The notes beneath the pieces were generated by a model that saw nothing but the letters and a program-made list of their open reading frames with translations, did not search any database and was not told where the DNA came from. Below are positions 22,592 through 31,102 of a stretch of DNA of 59,836 bases, piece by piece (position 1 is the first letter of the stretch; the number at the start of each line of letters is the position of its first letter). The stretch comes from a virus. The position numbers and the translations under genes were made by a program. The stretch spans positions 1 through 59,836 of IMG/VR virus record IMGVR_UViG_3300046791_000436, one strand, 5' to 3'.

Positions 22592-24587
22592 TCCCATCTG
22601 CCTTTCGATAGGCGATCCAGATGGAACGGGAGCCGTGATCGCATCGTGCGAATCAGGCTTCGACGATGCGATCGAGTTCGCGTGGAAGCAGGACGAGATC
22701 GTCATGGCGAACGGAGCGTTCGACTCGTGCGTGATCATCGCGCATCGGCCGAAGCTGGCGCCTCTGGTGTGGAAGGCCTACCGGGAGCGCCGCGTGGTCG
22801 ACATCCTGATCCGCGAACAGCTCAAGGTGCTCGGCGACACCGGTGACCTGACCTACGAGACCCTGCCCAACGGAGCGAAGAGCCGCCTGCTGTTCAACCA
22901 AGCGGCGCTCGAGGAGAAGTATCTTGGGATCAGCCGAGGCGAAGAGAAAGAAGAAGAAGACGGCTGGCGCAAGAACTACTCGTCGCTGGTCGGCATGAAG
23001 GCCAGCGACTACCCGAAGGATGCCTACGACTACAGCCTCAACGACTCCGTGAACGCGGCGAAGATCGCCAAGATGCAGCCGGTCAGCAAGGCCGAGTTCG
23101 TGCATGTGCGAGCTAGCCTTGCCCTCTACCTGAACAGCTGCTGGGGTTTCCCGATCGACAAAGCTACGGTCGACAAGTTGCTCGTCGAGATGACCGAACG
23201 GTTCGACGAGAAGAACTTCCCGCTGCTGCTGCAGACGGGGATCCTTCGTCCCGCCGAGCCGCCTCGAGCCTTCAAGAAGAACCCCGAGAAGACGACCAAA
23301 GGGAAGGCTGCAACCCTCAACTCCGAGATGCTGCGAGCGCACGTCGAACTGGTCAGCAACGAGTTCGACATCCCCACCAAGCTCACGGACGGCGGCGAGT
23401 CAGGAAAGCAGAAGGTCTCTTATAGCGATGAAGTTCAAGCCGATCTGAAGGGCCTGGATCCGACGTTCGACGAGTTCATCGCACGAAGCGAGATCCAGAA
23501 ACTGGTGACGACAGAGTTGCCTAGGCTGGTCGGCCATACTCGAGTGCATCCGAAATATCGGGCACTGAAAGAAACTGGTCGAAGTGCGAGTGCCGGAAAC
23601 AAAAAGACGGACAAGAACCCTCCCTACCCAGCGGTCCACATCCAAGGCGTCGACAAGCGCATCCGCCACGTCTACACCGCCGACCCAGGCCATGTGCTCT
23701 GCTCGATCGACTACAACTTCATCGAGCTGGTCTCAGCCGCGCAGAAGTGTCTCGATCTGTTCGACAAGTCCGTGCTGGCCGACACCATCAACGCCGGCAA
23801 GGACCCACACGCACACCTCGCGTCCGGCATCGCACGGAAGTTCGATCCGCAGTTCAAGTGGAGCAAGGACGACGAGGAGAACTATCAGCAGTTCATGCTG
23901 CTGAAGACCGCGGACAACGCCAAATACAAGCACTGGCGAAACCTGTCCAAGCCAACAGGACTCGGTTACTGGGGCGGTCTTGGCGACAAGAGATTCGTTG
24001 GCTACGCCAAGAAGGAGCCGTTCTTCGTCGATCTCGTCAAGATGACTGGCAGCATGGAAGGGGCGATCGAGATGGCGAAGTCCCTCAAGATCGGCTGGAA
24101 GGAAACCTACCCAGAGTCGACGGATTACTTCAACTGGATCAACAGCAGTTGCAAAGACCTAGACTGGTCCATGGCCGAAGAGGAACGCTACGCCTACGTC
24201 AGCCCGGCCGGGATGGTGCGCAGGAACTGCCATTTCACCGACGCTGCGAATGGTGCGGCTCTCCAGACCCCAACAGCAGAAGGCGCCAAAATCGCTCTGT
24301 TTTCTCTTGCAGAAGCACTTCACGATCCTACGATCGGCAGTTGTCTACTCGGCTGTCACATGCTTGCTTTCATCCACGATGAAGTGATCCTGCAGTTGCC
24401 GCTCGACGAGTTCGTTCACGAACGCGCGTTCGAAGCTGCGAGGATCATGAAAGAAGGGATGGCGGAAGTGATGACGAGGGTCAAGGTCGGAGCAGACCCA
24501 GCCCTGATGATGTCGTGGGACAAGCTGGCGGAAACAGTGTTCGACAACAACAACAGACTGACAGTATGGCTACCCAAGGTCGCATGA
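22536..24587 (+). CDS. polA: Family A DNA polymerase
   Basis: 683 residues with an N-terminal 3'-5' exonuclease. Exo I is FDFETF (Asp5, Glu7), Exo II ANGAFD (Asp63), Exo III YSLND (Tyr166, Asp170). Polymerase motif A is SIDYNFIEL (Asp392), where Asn-Phe replace the usual Ser-Gln. Motif B is RNLSKPTGLGYWGG (Arg468, Lys472). Motif C is IHDEV (His614-Asp615-Glu616). All catalytic carboxylates are present, so this should be the replicative polymerase with proofreading. The start is set by Exo I lying immediately after it. Confidence 0.92.
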   Translation: MTGFDFETFPFGPCNLAPDPICLSIGDPDGTGAVIASCESGFDDAIEFAWKQDEIVMANGAFDSCVIIAHRPKLAPLVWKAYRERRVVDILIREQLKVLGDTGDLTYETLPNGAKSRLLFNQAALEEKYLGISRGEEKEEEDGWRKNYSSLVGMKASDYPKDAYDYSLNDSVNAAKIAKMQPVSKAEFVHVRASLALYLNSCWGFPIDKATVDKLLVEMTERFDEKNFPLLLQTGILRPAEPPRAFKKNPEKTTKGKAATLNSEMLRAHVELVSNEFDIPTKLTDGGESGKQKVSYSDEVQADLKGLDPTFDEFIARSEIQKLVTTELPRLVGHTRVHPKYRALKETGRSASAGNKKTDKNPPYPAVHIQGVDKRIRHVYTADPGHVLCSIDYNFIELVSAAQKCLDLFDKSVLADTINAGKDPHAHLASGIARKFDPQFKWSKDDEENYQQFMLLKTADNAKYKHWRNLSKPTGLGYWGGLGDKRFVGYAKKEPFFVDLVKMTGSMEGAIEMAKSLKIGWKETYPESTDYFNWINSSCKDLDWSMAEEERYAYVSPAGMVRRNCHFTDAANGAALQTPTAEGAKIALFSLAEALHDPTIGSCLLGCHMLAFIHDEVILQLPLDEFVHERAFEAARIMKEGMAEVMTRVKVGADPALMMSWDKLAETVFDNNNRLTVWLPKVA

Positions 24588-24871
24588 TTTCTCTCAAGTC
24601 GTTCGAGAGGGCCCCCTACAAGGCCCGCACGAGCAAGTACGACGAGCTGATCAAGAAGGTGCTCGAGCTCGAGACGGGCCAAGCGTGGGGCGTCGATGTC
24701 CCAGGCAAGGAAGACGCTCGGCAGTTCCGCGGTCGCCTGCGGATCGGCATCAACAACGTCGTGAAGCTGCGCATGGGCGAGAAGGCGCCGAAGATCCGCG
24801 TCGACCTGTCCAAGGACATGAAGTCCGTGGCGGTCTCCGTGAAGGTCCCGAAGGCGAAGGCGAAGAAGTGA
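24584..24871 (+). CDS. Hypothetical basic protein, 95 aa
   Basis: ATGA overlap with the polymerase stop; an ATG at 24566 would add six residues. A predicted helix (SKYDELIKKVLELETGQAW) is followed by strands and a Lys-rich tail (VKVPKAKAKK). Possibly a small DNA-binding partner of the polymerase; not recognised. Confidence 0.65.
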   Translation: MISLKSFERAPYKARTSKYDELIKKVLELETGQAWGVDVPGKEDARQFRGRLRIGINNVVKLRMGEKAPKIRVDLSKDMKSVAVSVKVPKAKAKK

Positions 24872-25410
24872 AAGCCCTGCTGCTCAACGGCCCGCCGAAG
24901 AGCGGCAAGGACTACATCGGGCAGCGCCTCGAGTGGTTGATCCACCGAAGCGCTCGCCAGAAGTTCGCTGACCCGATCGTCGACTTCATGATCCGGCAGT
25001 TCGGAGTCGACATGGCCACGGTCAACAAGGACGTGCCAGACGCTCGCCTGAACGGCCGCACTCCTCGCGAGGTAGCGATCGGCTACAGCGAGAAGTTCTG
25101 CAAGCCTCTGTTCGGCATCGACCACTTCGGCCGATTAGCTCTGCAGAAGATCCAGTGGTTCGTCCACGCCAAGCAGGATCTGGTGATCTTCACCGACAGC
25201 GGTTTCGTCTCCGAAGCCGGACCGATCGCTGATGTCTACCCGACCCTGCAGGTCGTGATCTCGCGCCCAGGCACGACGTTCCAGGGCGACAGCCGGTCGC
25301 ACTGGGAGAGCCCCAAGATCGGCAGGATCTTGTTCGACAACGACGTGACCGGACCGGAGAAGATCCAGAACGAACTCCTCCCCGAGATCAAGGCGTGGCT
25401 GGCGAAGTAG
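24868..25410 (+). CDS. Deoxynucleoside monophosphate kinase-like protein
   Basis: 180 residues, GTGA overlap. P-loop GPPKSGKD (8-15) at the very start, 'FTDSGFVSEAGPI' (a Walker-B-like strand) and 'VVISRPG' with later Arg/Asp residues match phage dNMP kinases of the T4 gp1 kind. It would phosphorylate dNMPs to dNDPs and fits alongside ThyX and PolA. Confidence 0.72.
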   Translation: MKALLLNGPPKSGKDYIGQRLEWLIHRSARQKFADPIVDFMIRQFGVDMATVNKDVPDARLNGRTPREVAIGYSEKFCKPLFGIDHFGRLALQKIQWFVHAKQDLVIFTDSGFVSEAGPIADVYPTLQVVISRPGTTFQGDSRSHWESPKIGRILFDNDVTGPEKIQNELLPEIKAWLAK

Positions 25411-25940
25411 TCCTAGGCATCGATCCCGACACCCGGACCACCGGATGGTCTGTGGTGTCGGAATCGGCCGTGCTAGCTGTCGGAGTTCTCCGATCGACCG
25501 GGACCGAGCAGAGCATCCTCCGCGTGACCGGCGTCGCGCTCGAGATGGTGCTGCAGAAGTGGAAGCCCTCCCTCGTCGTGGTCGAGGGGCAGCGCATCTA
25601 CCACGGCGTGAAGACCGCTCCGAACGACATCCTCACGCTGGGACAGGTCGCTGGCGGGATCCTCGGTCAGGTGCTGGTGCTGGCGCCGACGACGAACACT
25701 TGCTTCCCGCACCCGCAAGACTGGAAAGGCCAGCTGCCCAAGACCGTCGAGCAAGGCCGCACGTTCGTCCATTACGGCATCCTGTTCGAGAAGAACGACA
25801 GCTACTGCTGGCCGTCCGGATGCGCAAAGTCGGCGAAGATCGAGGGAGCTGCCGGTCTGAATCGCGGCGACTGGAAGCATGTCGCAGACGCGGTTGGCCT
25901 GGCTCGGCACGGCATCAAGGTGCTCAGAGCTGGATCCTGA
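25395..25940 (+). CDS. ruvC: RuvC-like Holliday junction resolvase
   Basis: 181 residues; GTG start overlapping the kinase by 16 nt. RNase H fold with GIDPDTRTTGW (Asp10), LVVVEGQ (Glu64) and a C-terminal WKHVADAVGLA (His162, Asp165), giving the acidic residues required by RuvC. It should cut branched DNA intermediates before packaging. Its 3' end overlaps the convergent gene on the other strand by 17 nt; I see no terminator between them. Confidence 0.85.
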   Translation: MAGEVVLGIDPDTRTTGWSVVSESAVLAVGVLRSTGTEQSILRVTGVALEMVLQKWKPSLVVVEGQRIYHGVKTAPNDILTLGQVAGGILGQVLVLAPTTNTCFPHPQDWKGQLPKTVEQGRTFVHYGILFEKNDSYCWPSGCAKSAKIEGAAGLNRGDWKHVADAVGLARHGIKVLRAGS

Positions 25941-26436
25941 TCTTCCGCGAGCGCGCTCCCTTCGCCAGCATCTTGCGCACCTCGCCGGCCATCAGACCGC
26001 GCAGTTCTCCTCGAGCCTTCGGTCGAGCTACTTCGAGAGCTTGCTCGATGAAGTGCGTGGCAGGGATACCCTTGACGCTGAACTTCGTGATCAGCTGATT
26101 GTTGTCGGCAGCATCTTGCCATTCCTGTGTGCTCAGGTGCCGCTCGTCGTCCTTCTTCCTCGCATAATCGCTCTGAACTCGAGGATCGTCTTTTGGATCC
26201 TTGAACCAGACCATCCTCTTTCCGCGAACAGACTTCCTTCCGTAGTTCACAAAGAACACCCAGAAGTAGAGGCTGAAGATCAGCACGCCGCTGATGCCAG
26301 TATTGATCACGCGGAAAGACTTGCTAAGGCGATTGTAACTCCCTTTCGGCGCCTTCTTCTGCAGCTCGAGAATGATGATCTTCCCGAGCTTGACCTTCGC
26401 CTTGTTCAGGAACTCGAGGCTATTGTTTGAGGCCAT
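25924..26436 (-). CDS. HK97 gp10-like head-tail protein (candidate)
   Basis: 170 residues on the minus strand. Contains KKAPKGSYNRLSKSFRV, FVNYGRKSVRGKRMVWF and ITKFSVKGIPATHFIEQAL, the order typical of gp10-like tail completion proteins (a 'tG.L..S' strand, a 'yiE.Gt' turn, and a 'a.pFl..al' helix). It overlaps the portal stop by 17 nt and is probably translated with it. Confidence 0.6.
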   Translation of the reverse strand: MASNNSLEFLNKAKVKLGKIIILELQKKAPKGSYNRLSKSFRVINTGISGVLIFSLYFWVFFVNYGRKSVRGKRMVWFKDPKDDPRVQSDYARKKDDERHLSTQEWQDAADNNQLITKFSVKGIPATHFIEQALEVARPKARGELRGLMAGEVRKMLAKGARSRKIRIQL

Positions 26437-27790
26437 CGGAGAGCTTCCTTCCCTGCTGCGAAGCCTCGGTCGCCGTCTGACGCATCTGGCTCATGGTGTC
26501 CATCTGCCCCATGTCGAAGCGATCGGTGATGCGGCGCAGCAAGAAGTCGGTCGGCGCCAGGCCAAGCCCTGCCTCTTGGCTGCCAAGCGTGCTGCCGAGA
26601 ACCTTGCTGAAGATGCGCTGGTGCTGCTCGATGTAGAGCGTCTGGAAGGCCACCAGAGCGTTCGGCAGTTCGTTGGCCGCCGCCATCTTGCCGGGCGTGA
26701 CGATGCCAGCAAGCAGCGGCGGAACACGGTGAGCCGAGACGATGCCGAGTTCGATGCTCGGCCAGCTCTCGGAGATCTTTTCCCTGTCCTCGTTGGTGAG
26801 CCGCTCCAGCTTCACGTTGAGTTCTGGCTGCTCGAAGTTGAACACCAAGGTGCGATGCCGTTGGCCAGGACCGATCGTCTTCTTCAGGGCCTCCTTGATC
26901 TTGTCGATGTCTTCCTGATTCACCTTGCGGCCGGTCAGCAACAGCATCAGATCGGGCACCGCACGGTTCTGGTAGTAGTCGTTCTCGAACGACAGGGCAT
27001 GCTGCGCCAGCTCGAGCCAGACGATGCCTGCCAACCACTGCGGCAACCCGTAGTGCGGGCTCGCGGCGGTCGGCATCTTGAAGTGGACCAGCTCGGTGAC
27101 CCTCTCTTGGCCGAGAGTCGGGAACCGGCTCCTGAACTCCTCGAGATCCCCGAAGCGAGCGAACTTCAAGGTCTTGCCGGATGTGTCGTCGACCTCGAAA
27201 TGGAAGTCGGCTGCCTTGGCTTCCTGGTTCACGAAGACGGCAGGAGCCGGCACATGCCACAATTCGGTGACTGGACCTCCAGGGGTCTCCCTGATTGCCT
27301 CGAAATAGCCGTTGCCAGTGTTCTCGTAGTCTTCGCCGGTCTGGTTGATCAGAGATTGGAAACCAAACTCCCCGCACAGCGGATCGAGGATCTGCTCCAC
27401 CTTGCTCTGCGCGTCGTTCTGACTCGGGGGATCTACTTTGGCTACAGGTTTCGGCGGCGGCGCAGAAGGCTTGTCCTGTCCGAGGGCTCTCGACTGCATC
27501 ACCTGATCGAGCGCCTTCTTGTCCTCTCTCTTCTTCCGATCTTCTTCGGTCTCGAAACCAAGACCAACCGTCGCGTCTCGCTTCGTTTGGATGCACGTCA
27601 TCTGTGTGCTGACGGCATACATCGTATTGATAGCGTTGGTCATGTTGATCGGATGCGCGGCTCTCCCGACCGCGCGTCCGACAGACCTACCTTGCGGCAC
27701 CAGAGACTGCTTGATCAGTTCGATCCGCTGCGTCTCGGGGAAGAGGGGAGTCGATTCTTGGAAGATCGCAACGGTCTGGGCTTCTGACAT
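26420..27790 (-). CDS. Portal protein
   Basis: 456 residues, start at 27790 (MSEAQTVAIFQ). The N-terminal wing is disordered and Lys/Pro-rich (about 70-120). The core contains LINQTGEDYENTGNGYFEAI, PVTELWHVPAPAVFV, ELVHFKMPTAASPHYGLPQW, VSAHRVPPLLAG and FLLRRITDRFD, the standard run of PBSX/HK97-like portal proteins. It forms the dodecameric ring through which DNA is packaged. It is encoded against the direction of the capsid operon and about 20 kb from the terminase. Confidence 0.88.
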   Translation of the reverse strand: MSEAQTVAIFQESTPLFPETQRIELIKQSLVPQGRSVGRAVGRAAHPINMTNAINTMYAVSTQMTCIQTKRDATVGLGFETEEDRKKREDKKALDQVMQSRALGQDKPSAPPPKPVAKVDPPSQNDAQSKVEQILDPLCGEFGFQSLINQTGEDYENTGNGYFEAIRETPGGPVTELWHVPAPAVFVNQEAKAADFHFEVDDTSGKTLKFARFGDLEEFRSRFPTLGQERVTELVHFKMPTAASPHYGLPQWLAGIVWLELAQHALSFENDYYQNRAVPDLMLLLTGRKVNQEDIDKIKEALKKTIGPGQRHRTLVFNFEQPELNVKLERLTNEDREKISESWPSIELGIVSAHRVPPLLAGIVTPGKMAAANELPNALVAFQTLYIEQHQRIFSKVLGSTLGSQEAGLGLAPTDFLLRRITDRFDMGQMDTMSQMRQTATEASQQGRKLSDGLKQ

Positions 27791-27804
27791 GGCAAGAAGG
27801 GTAG

Positions 27805-28023
27805 TTAGTGCTGAGGCCTTTGCATAGTCGCAGCTCGAAAAGACTGGTTCATGTCGAGCTGCTTGCCACAGAAGGGGCAGAACTTGATGGCCAAAATCAG
27901 GTTGACAGGATCGACATAGAAATCGACTGCATCCAGAGGAGTCGGTTCGTCTCGGTGCCCGAGAATGCCGATCAAGAAATGTCGACGCATCGGGCAGCAA
28001 TAGTTCTCGATCGGCGGCGTCAT
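27805..28023 (-). CDS. DUF6980-like zinc protein, 72 aa
   Basis: GAGG lies 10 nt before the ATG on the minus strand. YCCPMRRHFLI near the start and KFCPFCGKQL near the end make a CC...CxxC zinc site with the residues DAVDFYVDPV between, the pattern of the small DUF6980-type family. Commonly found beside portals; function unknown. Confidence 0.65.
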   Translation of the reverse strand: MTPPIENYCCPMRRHFLIGILGHRDEPTPLDAVDFYVDPVNLILAIKFCPFCGKQLDMNQSFRAATMQRPQH

Positions 28024-28040
28024 GGCAGGAAATCCTCAAC

Positions 28041-28065
28041 CGAGAGGATAGCAGCTATCCTCTCG
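28041..28065. promoter_or_regulatory. 11-bp perfect inverted repeat between divergent operons
   Basis: CGAGAGGATAG (28041-28051), 3-nt spacer, CTATCCTCTCG (28055-28065). It lies in the 92-bp gap between the leftward portal operon and the rightward capsid operon, where both promoters must be. A TTGACG at 28081-28086 could be a -35 element. An operator is the simplest reading. On RNA it would also be a strong hairpin. Confidence 0.55.
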
Positions 28066-28115
28066 ACGCCCTACATCCGGTTGACGAGAACGAAGAAAGA
28101 AGCGACTCTTCTGGC

Positions 28116-29156
28116 ATGCGCCGCATCCGCAAGGCGAACATCTCCTTCATCTCCCTCGTGCCGGCAGGAGCCAACAAGCTCGCGCCGGTCTACAAGGCGG
28201 ACGGTTCCATCGAACTCGGCACCCTGATCAAGGTCGCTGACGGGTTCGACGAGCAAGGAGAACTGACGGCGGTCGTCTACGCCCCCGAGCACCGAGACAG
28301 TCAGGGCGACATCGCCGATGCCTCGGTGATCAAGGACGCTGCCTACGACTTCATCAGCAACGGCGCCAAGGTCGACATCAAGCACGACGGCAAGGCTGTC
28401 GGTCGCGACCGAGCGCGAGTCGGCGAAACGTTCCTCGTCCAGAAGACCGACGAGCGTTTCCACGGCTGGAAAGACCGCGAAGACAAGCCAGTGGATCTCA
28501 CCGGAGCTTGGGCGACGGTGATCAAGATCGACGATCCCGAACTGCGCAAGAAGTATCGCTCAGGCGAGTGGGCCGGTGTGTCAATGGGCGGCACCGCCAT
28601 CGTCGAGCAGGAGAAGGCCGGGCGTTTCGACGAGATGCTCGAGAAGCTGGCCAAGTTCCTCAACCCGCCCACCAATCCGCAACCCGAACCCGAACCTGAC
28701 ATGGACGAAACGAAGATGCTGAAGGCCATCAGCGATGGCTTCTCCACCATGACCGCCGAGCTGGTCAAGGCCCTCAAGCCGGAGCTGCCGAAGGCGCCCG
28801 AACCGAAGCCCGAAGAGAAGGCTCCGATCTTCAAGGGTCGCTACGACGATCCGCGGGCCCTCGAGCTGCACCAGCGCGAGACGGTGATGTTCCAGCTCCG
28901 CAAGGGCACGGACTTCTCCGACCCGGCGAGCCTGCAGGCCTACCGCGAACAGGTCGTCGCTCTGAAGGCGGCCTGGGTCGAGGAAGACAAGGCCGCCGGC
29001 ATCGAGACGAAGGTCTCGAAGGTCGGCCCGACCGTCGGCACGCCGCAGCTGCCGCTCGCCGAAGGCACCATCGAGGAGCAGACGGACTACGGCCTGGCTC
29101 TCGCCAAGGCCGCCAACGCGCGTGCGGGTTTCAAGCCCGTCGCGAAGGCGGTGTGA
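28116..29156 (+). CDS. XkdF-type capsid maturation protease
   Basis: 346 residues. Fits the phage serine protease XkdF family (PF14550): early VSLVPAGANKL-type segment (FISLVPAGANK), VVYAPEHRDSQGDIA (catalytic His expected here), DIKHDGK, VGETFLVQ, GAWATVIKIDD, and WAGVSMGGTA (catalytic Ser). The C-terminal half is acidic and helical and may act as scaffold. Opens the head operon just before the decoration and capsid genes. Confidence 0.85.
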   Translation: MRRIRKANISFISLVPAGANKLAPVYKADGSIELGTLIKVADGFDEQGELTAVVYAPEHRDSQGDIADASVIKDAAYDFISNGAKVDIKHDGKAVGRDRARVGETFLVQKTDERFHGWKDREDKPVDLTGAWATVIKIDDPELRKKYRSGEWAGVSMGGTAIVEQEKAGRFDEMLEKLAKFLNPPTNPQPEPEPDMDETKMLKAISDGFSTMTAELVKALKPELPKAPEPKPEEKAPIFKGRYDDPRALELHQRETVMFQLRKGTDFSDPASLQAYREQVVALKAAWVEEDKAAGIETKVSKVGPTVGTPQLPLAEGTIEEQTDYGLALAKAANARAGFKPVAKAV

Positions 29157-29159
29157 TCC

Positions 29160-29624
29160 ATGGCCCTCGCCAACAACGACCTCTACTCGGAGACCACGCG
29201 CGCTGCGCTCGGTCGCATCCAGCCAGCGTCCGGTCCGGGTGCCGTGACTGCCAAGCCCTTCGCGGCTTCGTCCGGCGCGGCGGCCACCCTCGCGATCGGC
29301 ACGCCACTCGCGGTCAACACGTCGGGCTTCATGATCAAGCTCGTTCCCGCCGGCACGGCCACGGTCACGGTCAACGCGACCCCGGCCACTTACTTCGCCG
29401 AACAGGTCTACGCCATCGTCTGGCCCGCTGCGGTCACGATCGCGGCCTCTGGCGGCAGTGAGGTGGTCGGCTCGGTCATGCTCCGCGGCAGCGTCGGCCT
29501 CAAGGAGGTCTGCGATGGTCTCGGTGTCGCTGTCACGGACGCCAACACACTGCTTGCGCTCCGCAACCCCATCGTCCGCGAACGCGGCATCTTCATCGAC
29601 GACCTCACCCTGAGCCTCGGCTGA
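29160..29624 (+). CDS. Head decoration protein (candidate)
   Basis: 154 residues, almost entirely beta with Ala/Thr/Val runs (GAAATLAIGTPLAVNTSGF). Position between protease and capsid genes, size and composition fit a decoration or stabilisation protein of the lambda gpD type. No diagnostic motif. Confidence 0.6.
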   Translation: MALANNDLYSETTRAALGRIQPASGPGAVTAKPFAASSGAAATLAIGTPLAVNTSGFMIKLVPAGTATVTVNATPATYFAEQVYAIVWPAAVTIAASGGSEVVGSVMLRGSVGLKEVCDGLGVAVTDANTLLALRNPIVRERGIFIDDLTLSLG

Positions 29625-29637
29625 GAGGAACTGACCA

Positions 29638-30720
29638 ATGCCCACACCAGTCATCACCAACACCCAGCTCGGCTGGGCGACTCTCAGCACGACGCTGTCG
29701 AACATCAAGCCGACTTCGTCGTTCCTCAAGCAGCTGTTCTTCGGCGACCGCACCGAGAACATGACGACCGAGTCGGTCGAGCTGTCCTATCTCGAGGGCC
29801 ACAACAAGATGGCTCCGTTCGTCGAACTGAGCGCCGAAGCCGTGCCCGTCGAAGGCAACAGCAACGTGTTCGCGAACGTCAGCTGCCCGAACATCAAGAT
29901 CAAGCGTCCCATGGACGCCTACAATGCCTTCCTGCGCCGGCAGCCGGGGACCGGGATCTTCGTCTCTGGCAACGAGGTCGCGGTTGCTCGCCAGGCGGCG
30001 ATCGTCGAAGACCAGCTCACGATGGCTCGCATGGTCGAGCGGCGCGAGGAGTGGATGGTCAGCAAGATGCTGACCGGAGTCGATTCCACCTACCTCATCC
30101 TGTCCTACCAGGACAGCACGAACCTGCGCGCGAACTTCCGCGTCCGCTACCCGCGGCCTTCGGGGCACGTCGTCACCGTGTCCACCAGCTGGGCCACGTC
30201 CACGGTCATCAAGCTCGACTTCCACAAGGCGAAGCGCAAGATGGCCCAGACGACCCGTCTCGTGCCGAACGTCGTGGTCCTCGGCAGCAACGCAGCGGAA
30301 CTGTTCATCACGAACACGGCTGTCTTGTCCTCGCTCGACAACCGCAACGTTTCGATCGGCAATCAGACCATGATGACCCAGTTCTCCGAGGCAGGAGCGA
30401 TCTTCCTCGGCAACTACTGCGGCATCGACGTGTGGGAATACTCGGCCGAATACATCGACGAAGACGGCACGACTTCCGTGCCCTACATCGGTGCCGATCA
30501 GGCCATCTTCCTCCACACCAGCCCGTCGAACGAGGCGAAGTTCCTCTATGGCGCGATCCCCGATCACGACGCCTTCGAGCAAGGCCTGTTCGTCGGGCAG
30601 CGCTTCAGCAAGGCCTGGAAGGTGCCGGATCCGTCCGTCATGACCCAGATGCTGCAGACGCGACCGATGCCCCTCGTGCGTCGTCCCGGCGCCGTCTACG
30701 CCCTCGACGTGACCCCATAA
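29638..30720 (+). CDS. Major capsid protein (lambda gpE family)
   Basis: 360 residues, usual for Phage_cap_E (PF03864). Key stretches: 'FLKQLFFGDRTENMTTESVEL', 'IKRPMDAYNAFLRR', the long 'VARQAAIVEDQLTMARMVERR' helix, 'VPNVVVLGSNAAELF', 'VWEYSAEYIDEDGTT' and 'PSNEAKFLYGAIPDHD'. Builds the icosahedral shell. Confidence 0.93.
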   Translation: MPTPVITNTQLGWATLSTTLSNIKPTSSFLKQLFFGDRTENMTTESVELSYLEGHNKMAPFVELSAEAVPVEGNSNVFANVSCPNIKIKRPMDAYNAFLRRQPGTGIFVSGNEVAVARQAAIVEDQLTMARMVERREEWMVSKMLTGVDSTYLILSYQDSTNLRANFRVRYPRPSGHVVTVSTSWATSTVIKLDFHKAKRKMAQTTRLVPNVVVLGSNAAELFITNTAVLSSLDNRNVSIGNQTMMTQFSEAGAIFLGNYCGIDVWEYSAEYIDEDGTTSVPYIGADQAIFLHTSPSNEAKFLYGAIPDHDAFEQGLFVGQRFSKAWKVPDPSVMTQMLQTRPMPLVRRPGAVYALDVTP

Positions 30721-30736
30721 CGAGGAGCAAGGTCCC

Positions 30737-31099
30737 ATGAAAATGCTCTTCGCTGCCGTCACGCTGGGGGTCCCTGGGACCATCAGCAGCCAGATCCAAC
30801 CGAACCACCGAATCCCGGACGGGACGTTCACGCCCGAGCAGATCGAACGGTTCATCAAGAAGGGCTACGTGCGCGAGATCGACTCCGATCCGGAACCGCA
30901 AGCTGTCCCGGTCGATCCCACTCCGATCGTCAGACCGACGAAAGGCAAGTGGGACTTCGAACTCGAGACGATCAAGGGCGACACGCTCGACGTGCTGAAC
31001 ATGAAGGCGCGCGAGCACGCGGCTGCGAGCAATCTGCAGCCCATCGAGCCCTTCGAAGACCTGAGCGAAGCTCTGGCCTTCATGACGATGGACGCATGA
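30737..31099 (+). CDS. Possible head completion protein, 120 aa
   Basis: Directly downstream of the capsid gene with GAGGAGC before the ATG. Middle part IPDGTFTPEQIERFIKKGYV is a helix pattern seen in small head-tail linkers; the rest is acidic and Pro-rich. Assignment rests mostly on position. Confidence 0.5.
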   Translation: MKMLFAAVTLGVPGTISSQIQPNHRIPDGTFTPEQIERFIKKGYVREIDSDPEPQAVPVDPTPIVRPTKGKWDFELETIKGDTLDVLNMKAREHAAASNLQPIEPFEDLSEALAFMTMDA

Positions 31100-31102
31100 C
31101 CC

